From the NCBI RefSeq assembly GCF_004339745.1, contig NZ_SMGP01000001.1, forward strand, positions 3,100,001 to 3,164,000: a stretch of 64,000 nucleotides of DNA, in the 5' to 3' direction. Both the position numbers and the translations under genes were made by a program. Below are positions 35,713 through 45,020 of this stretch, piece by piece (positions within the stretch are counted from its first letter, which is position 1; each line of letters opens with the position of its first letter). The DNA comes from Paraburkholderia sp. BL9I2N2 (GTDB lineage Bacteria; Pseudomonadota; Gammaproteobacteria; Burkholderiales; Burkholderiaceae). The notes below the pieces were generated by a model. The model saw nothing but the letters and a program-made list of their open reading frames with translations. It searched no databases and was not told the origin of the DNA.

Positions 35713-35916
35713 TCAGAACCGTTGGTAAATGGCGATGCTCGATCGCAGGGGACTGTCCGGTTTCTGCTTCGCCAGTTCCGTCTTGATCACGTCTCGCGCT
35801 TTCAACAGATCGGCCATGGAACGATAGGTGATGCGCTTGCCGTTGTACTCGATCGACAGTGTGCCGGTAGCAATCGCCTGTTCAAGCGCGTCGAGGTTCT
35901 GCTGTGTGAATGCCAT
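35713..35916 (-). CDS. Head-tail joining protein, gpW family
   Basis: A 67-residue protein (LDALEQAIATGTLSIEYNGKRITYRS) matching the small gpW fold with its beta hairpin. It lies between terminase large subunit and portal, as W does in lambda. Confidence 0.85.
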   Translation of the reverse strand: MAFTQQNLDALEQAIATGTLSIEYNGKRITYRSMADLLKARDVIKTELAKQKPDSPLRSSIAIYQRF

Positions 35917-35918
35917 AT

Positions 35919-37991
35919 CTATCGCCTCAGCCAGTTATCCCGGCGTGGAATCCATGTGTCCTGCGGAACTGGTGCCTCAACTGCCGCAACGCGATCGCTG
36001 GCCAACCCGACCGCTTCACCAATCGCCGCGCCGTCAACCTCCGCGACCGTTTCGGCTTCAACCACTGTCGTCCCCGCGACAGCCGGCTTCTCCGCTGCGT
36101 CACCACGAGCCGGAACAGACGTGAACAGATCCTGCACACGCGGCTCGATCAGTGCTTCGAGCGCTGCCCAGTCCGAATCCTGATAGGCATTCAGGCGCAG
36201 CCGGGGGTGATACGCGCACGCGAAGTTGTAGACCTTAAGGTCGAGCGCTTCATTGCGCTTTCTGAGCTTGTCCCAGCGGTCTTTCGAGGGGTTGTATGCC
36301 TCCGCCGTCAGCTGCTCAAAGTACTCATCGTCAAGGTCCGTCGAAAAATGCATGCGCCGGTCAACGATCTCCCGGTCCTCATCAGCGAGCAGCGCACCGA
36401 AGACACGGTTCTTCGCGGTGTCGGTTCCGACAGGCCAGAGCTTGACGCCGTTTGCGTAGGTCTTTCCCTTGACCGTTACGTCCTGATCAGTCGGGCGGCC
36501 TATGATCGGCTTGTGTTTGTCTTTCGCACCTTTCACGGCGAACACCCCCCGATGCCGACGCAACCGGCAATAGTCGTACGCGTCCTGCGTGCGGCCACCC
36601 CCGGTGTCGACCGCACACAACTCGATGCGCATCGACACGCCGAACTGGTTGGTAATCGGCGTATCGAGATATTTGTCGAGCTGGTTCCATACGTCAGGCA
36701 ATGCCGGGTCGCCACGCAAGACGACATGGTCGACTGTCCAGTTGCGCATGCCCCGGCCCCAACCGGATATCTCCGCTTCGAGCCGGTCGTTCTGCGTGTC
36801 GACGGCGCACGTCAGCAGCAGGCAACCTGGCGGCACGGTACGAAGCTTGTAGGGCTCCGCACGGCGCTTGATCGTCTCCCACTTCATTTCCGCGCTCCTG
36901 TCTTCCCAACACTCGGCGAGCGCGTTGTTGACGAACGCGATCATCTTCTCTGTGTCGGTTTGCGCGGCCTCCCAGTCGTCCATCAGATCGGACCACGGGC
37001 GCCATCCGAGCGGTGCGTACAGGGCGCTCAAATGGAAACTGGCGGTCTTGCCGTCGCCAATCGCCGTCGGCATCCAGCAGGCGCCTTCATACCCGCGCGT
37101 TTTCCAGACGCTCTCCGGATTGCCGGCGCCGCAACCGGTCTGGCAGTAGTACAGCACGACGCCTGGATCATCCGGCGATCGACGCATGCCCTTGTGCCAG
37201 TCGAAAAACTGCGGCGAACCGCAATCCGGGCAGCGCACAAAGTAGCGGCGCTGATCGCCCCGCTCGTACAGTTTTTCAATCTGCGAACGTCGCTTGATCG
37301 TCGGCGTGCTGTTCGCGAAAATCTTCGCGCGGCGACCAAAGTTACTTGTCCGGTTCGTCGCAAGGTCGATCGGGTTACCCTGGCCGTCGACGTTGAGCTC
37401 ATACTCGTCGATCTCCTCGAGCAGCACGTAACGGACGGTCGTCGATTTCAGACGGCCTGCCTTGGTCGCGCTGACGAGATTCATCAATCCGCCTGGGAAC
37501 TTCTTGCGAAGCTTCGTGTTTTCGCTGCCCTTCTTCATCGCGTCGCGCACGCGGCGACGCAGATCCGGCGTCGACGAACGCATCGGCTCGAAGCGGTCAA
37601 TTTCCCACTTCTCGGCGTCGTCGTACGTAGCGAAAACAGCGAGGATGTTGCCGGCCGCCGTCGTGATGCAACGACCAATGAAGTTTTCGCCGAGCGCCGA
37701 GCCACCGAGCTGGTGCCCTTTCATGAGAGCGACCGTAATCACGCGACTGTTATCGAACGGCCGGTCATCGTCGTTCGCGTAGCGCGTGACGGTGCTCGCC
37801 TGACCCGAGAGCGCATCCATGATGCCGACGAGGTACGGCGTGCGCTCATTGCGCCATTTGCCCGGCTCCGGGCTGCTTTCCGGCAGGATGCGGTGCTTCT
37901 CTGACCATTCGGCGATGCCGATCCGCTTGTCAGGCCGTATCGCCTCCGTGATCGTCTTCAGAAATGCCTCGGTCGCTCCCATCGGCGTCAT
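35919..37991 (-). CDS. Terminase large subunit, gpA family
   Basis: A 690-residue packaging motor. The N-terminal ATPase region includes SEKHRILPESSPEPGKWRNERTPYL and MKGHQLGGSALGENFIG; a zinc-ribbon-like segment CPDCGSPQFFDW with CQTGCGAG follows. The nuclease part contains TCAVDTQNDRLEAEISGWG and LCAVDTGGGRTQDAYDYCR, giving the acid residues. It overlaps the small subunit by 62 bp. A gpA-type terminase suggests cos-type packaging. A degenerate dispersed palindrome lies at 37337. Confidence 0.93.
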   Translation of the reverse strand: MTPMGATEAFLKTITEAIRPDKRIGIAEWSEKHRILPESSPEPGKWRNERTPYLVGIMDALSGQASTVTRYANDDDRPFDNSRVITVALMKGHQLGGSALGENFIGRCITTAAGNILAVFATYDDAEKWEIDRFEPMRSSTPDLRRRVRDAMKKGSENTKLRKKFPGGLMNLVSATKAGRLKSTTVRYVLLEEIDEYELNVDGQGNPIDLATNRTSNFGRRAKIFANSTPTIKRRSQIEKLYERGDQRRYFVRCPDCGSPQFFDWHKGMRRSPDDPGVVLYYCQTGCGAGNPESVWKTRGYEGACWMPTAIGDGKTASFHLSALYAPLGWRPWSDLMDDWEAAQTDTEKMIAFVNNALAECWEDRSAEMKWETIKRRAEPYKLRTVPPGCLLLTCAVDTQNDRLEAEISGWGRGMRNWTVDHVVLRGDPALPDVWNQLDKYLDTPITNQFGVSMRIELCAVDTGGGRTQDAYDYCRLRRHRGVFAVKGAKDKHKPIIGRPTDQDVTVKGKTYANGVKLWPVGTDTAKNRVFGALLADEDREIVDRRMHFSTDLDDEYFEQLTAEAYNPSKDRWDKLRKRNEALDLKVYNFACAYHPRLRLNAYQDSDWAALEALIEPRVQDLFTSVPARGDAAEKPAVAGTTVVEAETVAEVDGAAIGEAVGLASDRVAAVEAPVPQDTWIPRRDNWLRR
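37337..37349. repeat. Dispersed palindrome copy 10 (11/13)
   Basis: CAAAGTTACTTGT, inside the terminase large subunit gene. Confidence 0.55.
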
Positions 37992-38577
37992 CCATATCGT
38001 TTTCGCTCAGAAGCGCAGTCGCGTCAACGGACGCAAGTGCCCGAGCGAGTTCCGCCTCGAGCATCGACTCGACCCTGATCGGATCAGCCTCTGCCGCGAG
38101 CGCGTCTTTCAGACGAACAGGAATGTTCATCACGTTGTCGCGCACGGTGCGAAACGCGGTGAAGGCAAGACGTTGTGCGTCAGCGAGCGGCAGCGTCGTG
38201 CCGCGCTCGCGCTCGAGGTCCATGCGCTCCCGCTCGAGACGTGTCTGTTCTCTCGCCGCTCGTGCAGCGCGATAAGTGACCATCGACGGGTCTTCCCTGC
38301 TCGCGGCAGCAGGAACGTCGTCGTATTCCTCATCATCGTCAGGATTAGCCGGAGAAGCCGGCATCGAGAACGCGGCGTTTCTAAGTGAGCGGCGGGACTG
38401 ATCGGCGATCGAACGCTTTGACTCGTCTGTGTTGCGACGCCAGGCCTCGACCGCTGTGTCGGCATCTATCTTGCCGTCTGCATCGACAGCAATGCGCCCC
38501 GACTGAATCGCCTTTTGCACCGCACGCAATGTGACGCCAATGTGCCGAGCAAACGCCCTCTGTCCGAGCTTTGCCAT
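37930..38577 (-). CDS. Terminase small subunit
   Basis: A 215-residue protein with an N-terminal helix-turn-helix (LGQRAFARHIGVTLRAVQKAIQSGRI, compare gpNu1), an acidic linker and a coiled-coil oligomerisation region (REQTRLERERMDLERERG). TGGAGG lies just before the ATG. It would recognise the packaging start site and recruit the large subunit. Confidence 0.85.
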   Translation of the reverse strand: MAKLGQRAFARHIGVTLRAVQKAIQSGRIAVDADGKIDADTAVEAWRRNTDESKRSIADQSRRSLRNAAFSMPASPANPDDDEEYDDVPAAASREDPSMVTYRAARAAREQTRLERERMDLERERGTTLPLADAQRLAFTAFRTVRDNVMNIPVRLKDALAAEADPIRVESMLEAELARALASVDATALLSENDMDDADGSDRGISEDDHGGDTA

Positions 38578-38610
38578 CCGGCCTCCAGAAACGGGAAAGG
38601 GGCAGTCGTT

Positions 38611-38660
38611 GACTACCCGACTACCCCTAAAGTGACTACCTGACTACCAGAGTGACTACC
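38611..38660. repeat. Five copies of GACTACC upstream of the terminase genes
   Basis: Copies at 38611, 38619, 38634, 38642 and 38654, all in the same orientation. A dispersed-palindrome copy follows at 38664. Iterated sites beside terminase genes are candidates for a cos/pac binding element. The 220-bp gap (38578-38797) contains no gene. Confidence 0.6.
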
Positions 38661-38663
38661 CTG

Positions 38664-38676
38664 AAAAGTTGCTTTG
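38664..38676. repeat. Dispersed palindrome copy 11 (11/13)
   Basis: AAAAGTTGCTTTG, directly after the GACTACC repeats upstream of terminase. Confidence 0.6.
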
Positions 38677-38797
38677 ACGGCGCGTGTGATGGGGCTCGAA
38701 TTACCCGCATTGGCCGATATCCAGGAAGGACCCATTTGCGGGCTATGAGCCGTCGCTCCGCATAGGACCACCCTATCCCCTCAGCCATCCACCGCGC

Positions 38798-39553
38798 CTA
38801 TCGCGACGTCGACGCGGCCAGCGCGAACGCAGCGGCGACGTTCGCGCTGAGGTTTGCGTCGACCACGTCGGCCACGATCTGGTCGAACGGGAAACGCGCG
38901 GCGTAACGCGGCGCTTTGACAAACAGCAGCACCGGCCTGACTGCGTAGCCGTGCGCAAACTGGTAGCGAGCCCACACACCGAGAGGCATGCGGCCACCGC
39001 CGGGCCGCCCAACAAAGTAGCGTACATCGGTCGACGGGTTGCGCCGCTTTCGCCCGCGCGACGCTTTCGTTTCGTTCTGCGTTCGATCACGCGAAGCCTG
39101 CAGTTGCGCCAGGATCTTCGAATACTGCCCACGGCTGAAGTTGCCATACCGGTCCAGCTGCGCCGCACTGCCCGGCACGACGTACATGTCGTACGGCAAA
39201 AGGCCTTTGCCACGCAGCAACGACTCGATGCGTTTTACGTTTCGCGTGCCGCCGTCCACCTCTGGCAGCAGAAATTTCGTCGCCGGCGTCCCCTTGAACG
39301 AGTCGTCTTTGTACCCCACGGTCGCTACCGGCTTTGCTCTGGTTGCGAACGTAATGCGCGCCGAACTCAACGTGTACGGTGTTGGCCTATCGAAGTACTG
39401 CGGCATCGCAGTTTTCAATGCCGACTGCGCCTGCTTCGCCGTGTTGTTCAACGCCGTCGCCTGGATATACGGCAACTGACGCTGCACGTTATCGTCGATG
39501 CCCTGCACCAGCGAGCTGGCATCGACCCTGATCTGAAACGAGCCACGCGACAT
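38798..39553 (-). CDS. Phage structural protein, possibly tail-completion Z-like
   Basis: A 251-residue basic protein (SFQIRVDASSLVQGIDDNVQRQLPYIQATALNNTAKQAQSAL). The combination of an N-terminal helix pair and a basic middle recalls minor tail or tail-completion proteins, but its location before the terminase is unusual and I am not sure. The ATG at 39553 is preferred; the frame upstream overlaps a terminator. Confidence 0.5.
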   Translation of the reverse strand: MSRGSFQIRVDASSLVQGIDDNVQRQLPYIQATALNNTAKQAQSALKTAMPQYFDRPTPYTLSSARITFATRAKPVATVGYKDDSFKGTPATKFLLPEVDGGTRNVKRIESLLRGKGLLPYDMYVVPGSAAQLDRYGNFSRGQYSKILAQLQASRDRTQNETKASRGRKRRNPSTDVRYFVGRPGGGRMPLGVWARYQFAHGYAVRPVLLFVKAPRYAARFPFDQIVADVVDANLSANVAAAFALAASTSR

Positions 39554-39570
39554 GGCGACTCCCAAATGCA

Positions 39571-39601
39571 AAAGCCCTGGGGCTTTCGCGCTCAGGGCTT
39601 T
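39571..39601 (-). terminator. Intrinsic terminator at the head of the late operon
   Basis: A perfect 9-bp stem AAAGCCCTG / CAGGGCTTT with a 13-base loop, followed on the reverse strand by TGCATTT. It lies 18 bp before the first late structural gene, between the Q-like gene and the operon. Confidence 0.65.
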
Positions 39602-39772
39602 GGATTCTGCGTTTCGCGAAGGCGCACGCCTCCACACGACCTAACGGGCTCCAGTTTTTATTGTTGTGTCGCCGAGAGGTTTGCACGACTAACGCGCGGT
39701 GCCAGCGGGTATCCAGTGGCTCGGTAAAGGATGGCCGAAATATATTCGATTGAATCTTGGTTTGCAAGAATT

Positions 39773-40555
39773 TCATGCTCGCATCTGTCGACGCATCGTG
39801 TCAGCCGCGCTGCCGTCGACCTTGTCGAGCACCGCGAACACGCCGTGAAAGTAGCGAGCCCATTGTGAGCGGTACAGATCGAGCGACACGCCGAGCGCTA
39901 CCGCGCGCGCTGCTTCGTCGACCGGATGCCTACCCGACCCGTCGCAGAACCGGCAGATCTGCCGTCCATCGCGCACAGCCTTCTGTTCGCTGCGGATCGT
40001 GCCACGACCATGACAGGTGACACACCGTTCGTATTCGCGAAAAGCCATCGGCCCCCGGCCGTTGTGCGCAAATGGAATGTATTCCTCATCGACCACCAGA
40101 AAGCGCTCGCCATGACAGGTCGCGCACTTGACCTCGACGATCTTTGCAGTGTTTCGCTTCTCCGATCGGCCGGACACACCGCGCCCCTCACAATGAGGGC
40201 ATTTGTCTGCAACCCATTCGATAATCACACGCTGAGCGAATCGCTCGACGATATCGGCATGCGAGCGCTCAACAGAGCGACCCGCACGCCGATCGCGATT
40301 CTCTTTCCGATCGAGACCAGTGAATTTGCCGCGTGCGAACTTCCCCGACCACCGGATGCGACTCGCCAGCAACAATGTCGCGCGGTGCAGGCCGCTTCGC
40401 TTAATGTCCTGCCCATACTTCATTCTCCACAGCAGATTGCCCAGTTCGTTTGCAAATGCGAGCGCGCCCAAAGTTACTTTTGGATCACCAGTCGGCTCGC
40501 CCAGCTGGCTGCGGACATTCATTGCGACACCGGCTCGTTCTTTCAGGTCGATCAT
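39773..40555 (-). CDS. Zinc-finger protein in the lambda Q position
   Basis: A 260-residue protein with four CxxCxGxG-type motifs: CPHCEGRG, CATCHGERF, CVTCHGRG and CRFCDGSG, as in DnaJ-type zinc domains and in several phage antiterminators. An N-terminal helical domain and a C-terminal helix-rich end flank them. It is the last early gene before a late operon that contains several intrinsic terminators, so an antitermination or late-activation role is inferred. No direct motif proves Q activity. A dispersed palindrome lies in its 5' region (40470). Confidence 0.65.
   Translation of the reverse strand: MIDLKERAGVAMNVRSQLGEPTGDPKVTLGALAFANELGNLLWRMKYGQDIKRSGLHRATLLLASRIRWSGKFARGKFTGLDRKENRDRRAGRSVERSHADIVERFAQRVIIEWVADKCPHCEGRGVSGRSEKRNTAKIVEVKCATCHGERFLVVDEEYIPFAHNGRGPMAFREYERCVTCHGRGTIRSEQKAVRDGRQICRFCDGSGRHPVDEAARAVALGVSLDLYRSQWARYFHGVFAVLDKVDGSAADTMRRQMRA
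40470..40482. repeat. Dispersed palindrome copy 12 (12/13)
   Basis: CAAAGTTACTTTT, in the 5' part of the Q-position gene. Confidence 0.75.
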
Positions 40556-40794
40556 CTTTATCCCCTTCTATGTCCCAATGTCCTAATGTCCCAAGGGAAA
40601 GGCTTGTGGGTGCGTGCGCGCCCGCGACATGCGCACACCCTCACGTCGCGCACGTCGCGGGCATGCGCACACACGCAAGGCGATCGCTTGGGACGTTGGG
40701 ACACAGGACGACGCTGCACCCAGAAAACGGCGCGCCAAAGCTGTCGCAAAAGCGCGCCGAAAACCGAAGCGCAGCGCGCCAGAAAGACACAAAA

Positions 40795-43485
40795 TCAAAG
40801 CGGTGCATCATCGTCCGCGCCTTGAGTCGCGAGTTCCATCACCGGTGCGGGCGCCTCATCTTCCTTGACGTAGTACCAATCGCGCCGGCCCGTCGACTCC
40901 CGCTTGCGCACCCACCCGAGTGATTTCAGCGCCTTGCCGACGCGGCGTTGCTCGGGCAGCGTCCACTTCGACGTGTCGAGCTTGAGAATGTCGGCGAGGA
41001 TCTCCTCCATCGTGACGCGCGACCGGAGCTCCAGATCGCGCGCGATCCGGTCCTCGTAGACGTCACCTTCATAGCGCTCGGTCTGCTCGCTTTCAAACAG
41101 CGGTTTTTCGGCCTCGGTCACGTGCCAGATGACACCTTGCCGGTACAGGTGCACGGCCTCTGCCCACAACTGGTCGCGGTCACGGCGCAGGTCGTCGATA
41201 AGGATCGGGCCTCCTACACGCAGCGGCCAGTAACGCCGGTTTCCGGATTCGTCCTTGAGATATGTGTCGAAGTTGACCGAGCCGGCGAACACGCCCTGCC
41301 GGTGCACGTCCGTTGCACGCTTGCCATAGAAGTTGCGGAACCGGTCCGTTTCCGTCGCAAAGAAGCTCTTGGCGGCCGACGAATCGCTTTTGTTAAGTGA
41401 ATCCAGCTCGGCCAGTTCGATAATCCACTTGCCCGCCATGACGGCGTAGGTGTCCTTGTCGCCGATACGGATCGGCGAGTTCGTGTACCACGGCTTGCCC
41501 GCGATCACTTCCAGCGCGGTCGACTTGTACCAGCCCTGCTTGCCTTCCAGAATCAGCACGTTGTCCGCTTTGCAGCCGGGCCGCATCACGCGCGCGACTG
41601 CCGCGATGAGCCACTTCGTGCCGGCCAGTTGCACATACTCGCTATCGGCCACCTTCATATAGCGCGTTGCCCAGGTACGCACGCGCTCGACACCGTCCCA
41701 CACGACACATTCGAGGTATTCGCGCACGTCGTGAAAATGCGTCGCGTCGGCGACCAGCAGCACCGCGCTCATCACGATGTCCTGCCGCACCGATATTCCG
41801 TATTTCTGCGACAACCAAAGCACACAGCGGATATCGTCCATGTCAGACCATTCGCCGACCTCCCCCTGCGCGAACGGCGGCCTCTTACGCTTCACAACGC
41901 GGCCAGCGAAGTCGTCCTGGGCGATGACGCCCTGCCATGACTTGTGATTCGACAGGATCAGATGCACGTTACCGAGCGTGGGCAGCAGATTGCCTTTGTC
42001 GCTTCGCGCGAGATCACGCTCCCACGTATGTGCACCATTCTCGACATCGTGACCGCCGTTCTCCTCTGTCGCAGCGCCAGCGGATGTCGCGCGCTCTACA
42101 TTGGCGGCGTCGATCACCGAGCGCGTACCGTTCGGGCTTTCGTCGGAAACGACGCCGTCTGACGCCATGCGTTCGATCAGCCGAGCCGCGCGATTGAAGC
42201 CGATGCGCAACTCACGCTGCACGAGCGACACTGAAGCCCGCGGGGCTGCGCGCACAACGGCGACCGCCCTGTCGTATAGCGGGTCGCCTGCCAGATCCTG
42301 ATCCTGCATGGGTGCAGCCAGCGGGATGTCCTGTGCGGCCAGCGCCAATGCAGCGAACAGCGCAGACTGGATCTGCTGCCGCACGGGCTCGAGACCTTCC
42401 TCGCAATGCAGATCGTTGAAATCGGTGAGCTTACGGTCACCGCGGCCGGCAAAGCGCGGGAACACGACGCTCGCATTACCGACGTCCGCAACGGCCTCAA
42501 ATGCGCACCTGAGCCCGGCGTTCTCAAACCGCTTGCGGCGCTCCGGCGCCACGTCATTGCCGTAAGACAACTCGATAAATCCGACGCCCTGATCGTCGCG
42601 CCTGAACACAGCGCGCATCCTGTACCAGGTGTTTTTTGTTTCGACGCGCACGGCATCGCCACCGATTGCCAGTTCGCCTGTATAGCCAAACTCTTCGGCG
42701 AGACAGTCCCGCAGCCGCTGGTCGATTTTCCAGTCGTCGTCCGCGCAGATCAGCAGATGCAGATCCGGGTAGACATCACGCAGGTAACGCGCTGCGGGCA
42801 GAATGCCGCCGGCATCGAAGCAGATCGACAGCGGAATGGCCTCGCCGGTCGCCATCCGGATTGAGCGTCCGGTCGCATACCCTTCTGCGACCATTGCGAC
42901 CTTGTCATCATCGCTAATCTCGCCGAGCAGGTACGCAGCACCTTTCTTCTCCATGCCCTTGTTAAAACGCTTTGCGCCATCGGGCGTGATCTTTTGCAGG
43001 CCGACGAGCCGGATGCTGTCGGCGTACTGGAACATCGGAACGAGCACCGTGCCTTCGGAATCGAAGCGCACGCCCTCTGGCGTGATCTGCTTTCTGTCGA
43101 GATAGCCGGACGTGCCGTCGTCACTTGCTCTTTGCCATTGATCACGCGCACGATTCGCGGCGAGTTTCGCCGCATGTGCCTTCTTCTCGGCTTCCGCACG
43201 ATCGGCGGCCTGCTGACGCTGCCGTGCTTTATTGACGTCTTCCGGCGTCAATGCCTCGCCCTGCCACTGGAAAGTCTGAGCGCCGTTGTCATTGCCGGAC
43301 CAGCGCCCGAATGCACCGGTGTAGCCGAGGACCTTGCCCGCACGCTCGATCTGGTGGAGCGAGTACCAGTATTTTTTTCCAGCCCCATACCGATGGGGTT
43401 TGCCATCGGCAATCGGGTGGCCGTCAGGCAGCTTCGGATGACCATCAGCCTCGAGCTGCTGAACGATCTGCTCTAACGAAGACAT
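40795..43485 (-). CDS. Phage primase-helicase with embedded FtsK-gamma domain
   Basis: An 896-residue replication protein. The N-terminus reads [18 protein letters not shown]; a TOPRIM-like primase centre is at [19 protein letters not shown], with ICADDDWK. Residues about 401-462 ([20 protein letters not shown] through [14 protein letters not shown]) match the winged-helix gamma domain of FtsK, which reads KOPS in cellular FtsK. Residues about 560-840 are a VirE-type superfamily III helicase with Walker [17 protein letters not shown] lies before the ATG. It is probably the phage replicative initiator; the gamma domain might supply DNA-site recognition. Confidence 0.85.
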   Translation of the reverse strand: MSSLEQIVQQLEADGHPKLPDGHPIADGKPHRYGAGKKYWYSLHQIERAGKVLGYTGAFGRWSGNDNGAQTFQWQGEALTPEDVNKARQRQQAADRAEAEKKAHAAKLAANRARDQWQRASDDGTSGYLDRKQITPEGVRFDSEGTVLVPMFQYADSIRLVGLQKITPDGAKRFNKGMEKKGAAYLLGEISDDDKVAMVAEGYATGRSIRMATGEAIPLSICFDAGGILPAARYLRDVYPDLHLLICADDDWKIDQRLRDCLAEEFGYTGELAIGGDAVRVETKNTWYRMRAVFRRDDQGVGFIELSYGNDVAPERRKRFENAGLRCAFEAVADVGNASVVFPRFAGRGDRKLTDFNDLHCEEGLEPVRQQIQSALFAALALAAQDIPLAAPMQDQDLAGDPLYDRAVAVVRAAPRASVSLVQRELRIGFNRAARLIERMASDGVVSDESPNGTRSVIDAANVERATSAGAATEENGGHDVENGAHTWERDLARSDKGNLLPTLGNVHLILSNHKSWQGVIAQDDFAGRVVKRKRPPFAQGEVGEWSDMDDIRCVLWLSQKYGISVRQDIVMSAVLLVADATHFHDVREYLECVVWDGVERVRTWATRYMKVADSEYVQLAGTKWLIAAVARVMRPGCKADNVLILEGKQGWYKSTALEVIAGKPWYTNSPIRIGDKDTYAVMAGKWIIELAELDSLNKSDSSAAKSFFATETDRFRNFYGKRATDVHRQGVFAGSVNFDTYLKDESGNRRYWPLRVGGPILIDDLRRDRDQLWAEAVHLYRQGVIWHVTEAEKPLFESEQTERYEGDVYEDRIARDLELRSRVTMEEILADILKLDTSKWTLPEQRRVGKALKSLGWVRKRESTGRRDWYYVKEDEAPAPVMELATQGADDDAPL

Positions 43486-43622
43486 TCGTTGATCCTCCTC
43501 TGGCGTTCGCGTTGATGAGAAAACGCACGCCACGCGGCGCGGCCGGCGGCGTACATCTGTGGACCGGACGGAGAACGTCCGAAAGACGGGTTACTACGGC
43601 GAAGCAATGAACTCGCACCGCG

Positions 43623-43635
43623 CAAAGTCACTTTG
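43623..43635. repeat. Dispersed palindrome copy 13 (perfect)
   Basis: CAAAGTCACTTTG, in the gap upstream of the primase-helicase gene. Confidence 0.85.
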
Positions 43636-43647
43636 AGATCTCCCTGA

Positions 43648-44028
43648 TTACTTGCCGCGAAGGCGGCGCCATTCAGCGGACATGAGCTGATCAAAGCGAT
43701 CCAGATCGGCAGGCGCGAGCCCTCCCGCCAGTTGTCGCCTGAAGTCATGTCGCTCAGTTTTGGTCTTCAATGCCGCACAGGCCTGTGCGGACCGTTCAAC
43801 GAACAGGGGAATAACCGCCGCGCGCAAGGCCGCCTGTCGAATCAGAGCGAGGTCGCGGGGAAAGGTATTGATGAGGGAAGCCAGAAACTGCGGCGTGTGG
43901 TCCGGATCTCGATCGGCCATCCACTGGAGCGCGGACATGCCGCACGCGAGTTGCTGATTCACGTCGCAGGACAGTTCGACCCGCTCACGGTGCGGGTTGC
44001 AGCATGACATTCCAGGACAAAACCTCAT
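43648..44028 (-). CDS. Small early protein after the CII-like gene
   Basis: A 126-residue protein with an N-terminal Cys cluster (CPGMSCCNP) and a helix-rich remainder (LSCDVNQQLACGMSALQWMAD). It overlaps the CII-like gene by ATGA, so translation is coupled; the second in-frame Met at 44010 is an alternative. Function unknown. Confidence 0.6.
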   Translation of the reverse strand: MRFCPGMSCCNPHRERVELSCDVNQQLACGMSALQWMADRDPDHTPQFLASLINTFPRDLALIRQAALRAAVIPLFVERSAQACAALKTKTERHDFRRQLAGGLAPADLDRFDQLMSAEWRRLRGK

Positions 44029-44540
44029 GCTTGACGGCGACCCAACCTGCTAACGGCCTGCACGGTGCGCAGGAGTCGGTCAAGCAGTCGCTGATTATCA
44101 CGAGCAGCGAGCACGATTGCGTCGGCTTCCTGATCCGTTATGCGCCCGTCTTCGATTGCCGTGCGCACTTCGCCGGCCACCACGCCGGATTGCCGAGCAA
44201 GCTCCAACGCGCCAAGCGCAACCGCCTCGACGCTGTCGGGCCCATCCTGCTCGGTGGCTTCGGTCGCCCGAAGTCCGAAACGTTCGTTGAGTGCATGAAT
44301 CACGTCGAAGCGCTGTGGCTGACGCTTTTCTTCCATCCACTCGATTAGAAGCTCGAACATTTCCATCGAGAGACGGTTTTCGCCTTCCCCGCGCAAACGC
44401 AGGCGCAAGGACTCAGTGCCAATGCTCTTGCCGCGACGATTGGTCAGGAAAGCCGCTGCGTCTGCAACGCCGCCCGGCGTGCCGCGTACCGACGTATAAA
44501 GAACGTCTAGCCAATCCGTGCCGCTGTATCTGCAGGTCAT
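44025..44540 (-). CDS. Phage regulatory protein, CII/CP76 family
   Basis: A 171-residue protein. TSVRGTPGGVADAAAFLTNRRGKSIGTESLRLRLRGEGENRLSMEMFELLIEWM is the pattern of the phage CII/CP76 regulators: a DNA-binding helical head followed by an oligomerising region. It lies directly downstream of cro in the leftward early operon, as in lambda. Confidence 0.75.
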   Translation of the reverse strand: MTCRYSGTDWLDVLYTSVRGTPGGVADAAAFLTNRRGKSIGTESLRLRLRGEGENRLSMEMFELLIEWMEEKRQPQRFDVIHALNERFGLRATEATEQDGPDSVEAVALGALELARQSGVVAGEVRTAIEDGRITDQEADAIVLAARDNQRLLDRLLRTVQAVSRLGRRQA

Positions 44541-44669
44541 GTGAATCCCCGGTGTCTTTGTCGATACGGCTTTTCATGCTGTTTGCCGCTGTCAGGCGCT
44601 CGTACTATGCGATCTCACCGTCGCTCTTCTCACCCGTGGCGCCGCTCAACACCAATGCTTAAAAAAGAG

Positions 44670-44903
44670 TTAGTGCGCCGTGCGAGCGCGATCGGCCGGC
44701 GACGTCTCGGTAGGCCGACTTGCGAAATAGTTATGCAAGGCCTGCACCGTCGAGACGCGAGGATCGGCGACCCGGCCGAGGGCTACCTTGGTGAGCGTGT
44801 CGTATGGAATCCCCGTCACGGACGAAATCGTCCGCCACTTGCCCTTGGTTTCCTGCAGAGAGCGAACTACGGTCGCCAACCATGACACCTGTCCTTGCTC
44901 CAT
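44670..44903 (-). CDS. Cro-like repressor
   Basis: A 77-residue HTH protein (EQGQVSWLATVVRSLQETKGKW; helix-turn-helix WRTISSVTGIPYDTLTKVALG), transcribed leftward from the switch region. The start at 44903 has GGAG nine bases upstream. It faces the cI gene across an operator region of 117 bp. Confidence 0.8.
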   Translation of the reverse strand: MEQGQVSWLATVVRSLQETKGKWRTISSVTGIPYDTLTKVALGRVADPRVSTVQALHNYFASRPTETSPADRARTAH

Positions 44904-44931
44904 TGCATGCTCCGAGATGTAGTCAGGCCCG

Positions 44932-44960
44932 ATCTTAAGTCTTTTATGGCTATTTTTCAA
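44932..44960 (-). promoter_or_regulatory. Leftward early promoter of cro
   Basis: On the reverse strand TTGAAA (44955-44960), 17-bp spacer, TAAGAT (44932-44937). The spacer carries GCCATAAAAGACT, which recurs at the rightward promoter near 46050. Confidence 0.65.
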
Positions 44961-45002
44961 CCCGAAGTAATGTACGAAAGAGGACACAAGTGTCTAGCCA
45001 TA
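44945..45002. promoter_or_regulatory. cI/cro operator region
   Basis: GACACAAGTGTC at 44983-44994 is a 12-bp palindrome. TATGGCTA (44945-44952) and TAGCCATA (44995-45002) form a second, wider inverted pair. They lie between the divergent cro and cI starts and are the natural operator candidates. Confidence 0.6.
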
Positions 45003-45020
45003 TTTGGCAATATAGATCGC

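Noticed and set aside
38621..38640. TAAAGTGACTACC as another palindrome copy
   Set aside because: 9 of 13; it is explained by the GACTACC repeats.
39013..39025. Possible further dispersed palindrome, CAAAGTAGCGTAC
   Set aside because: Only 9 of 13 positions match and only one arm is good. Similar half-sites at 11561 and 16881 were also left out.
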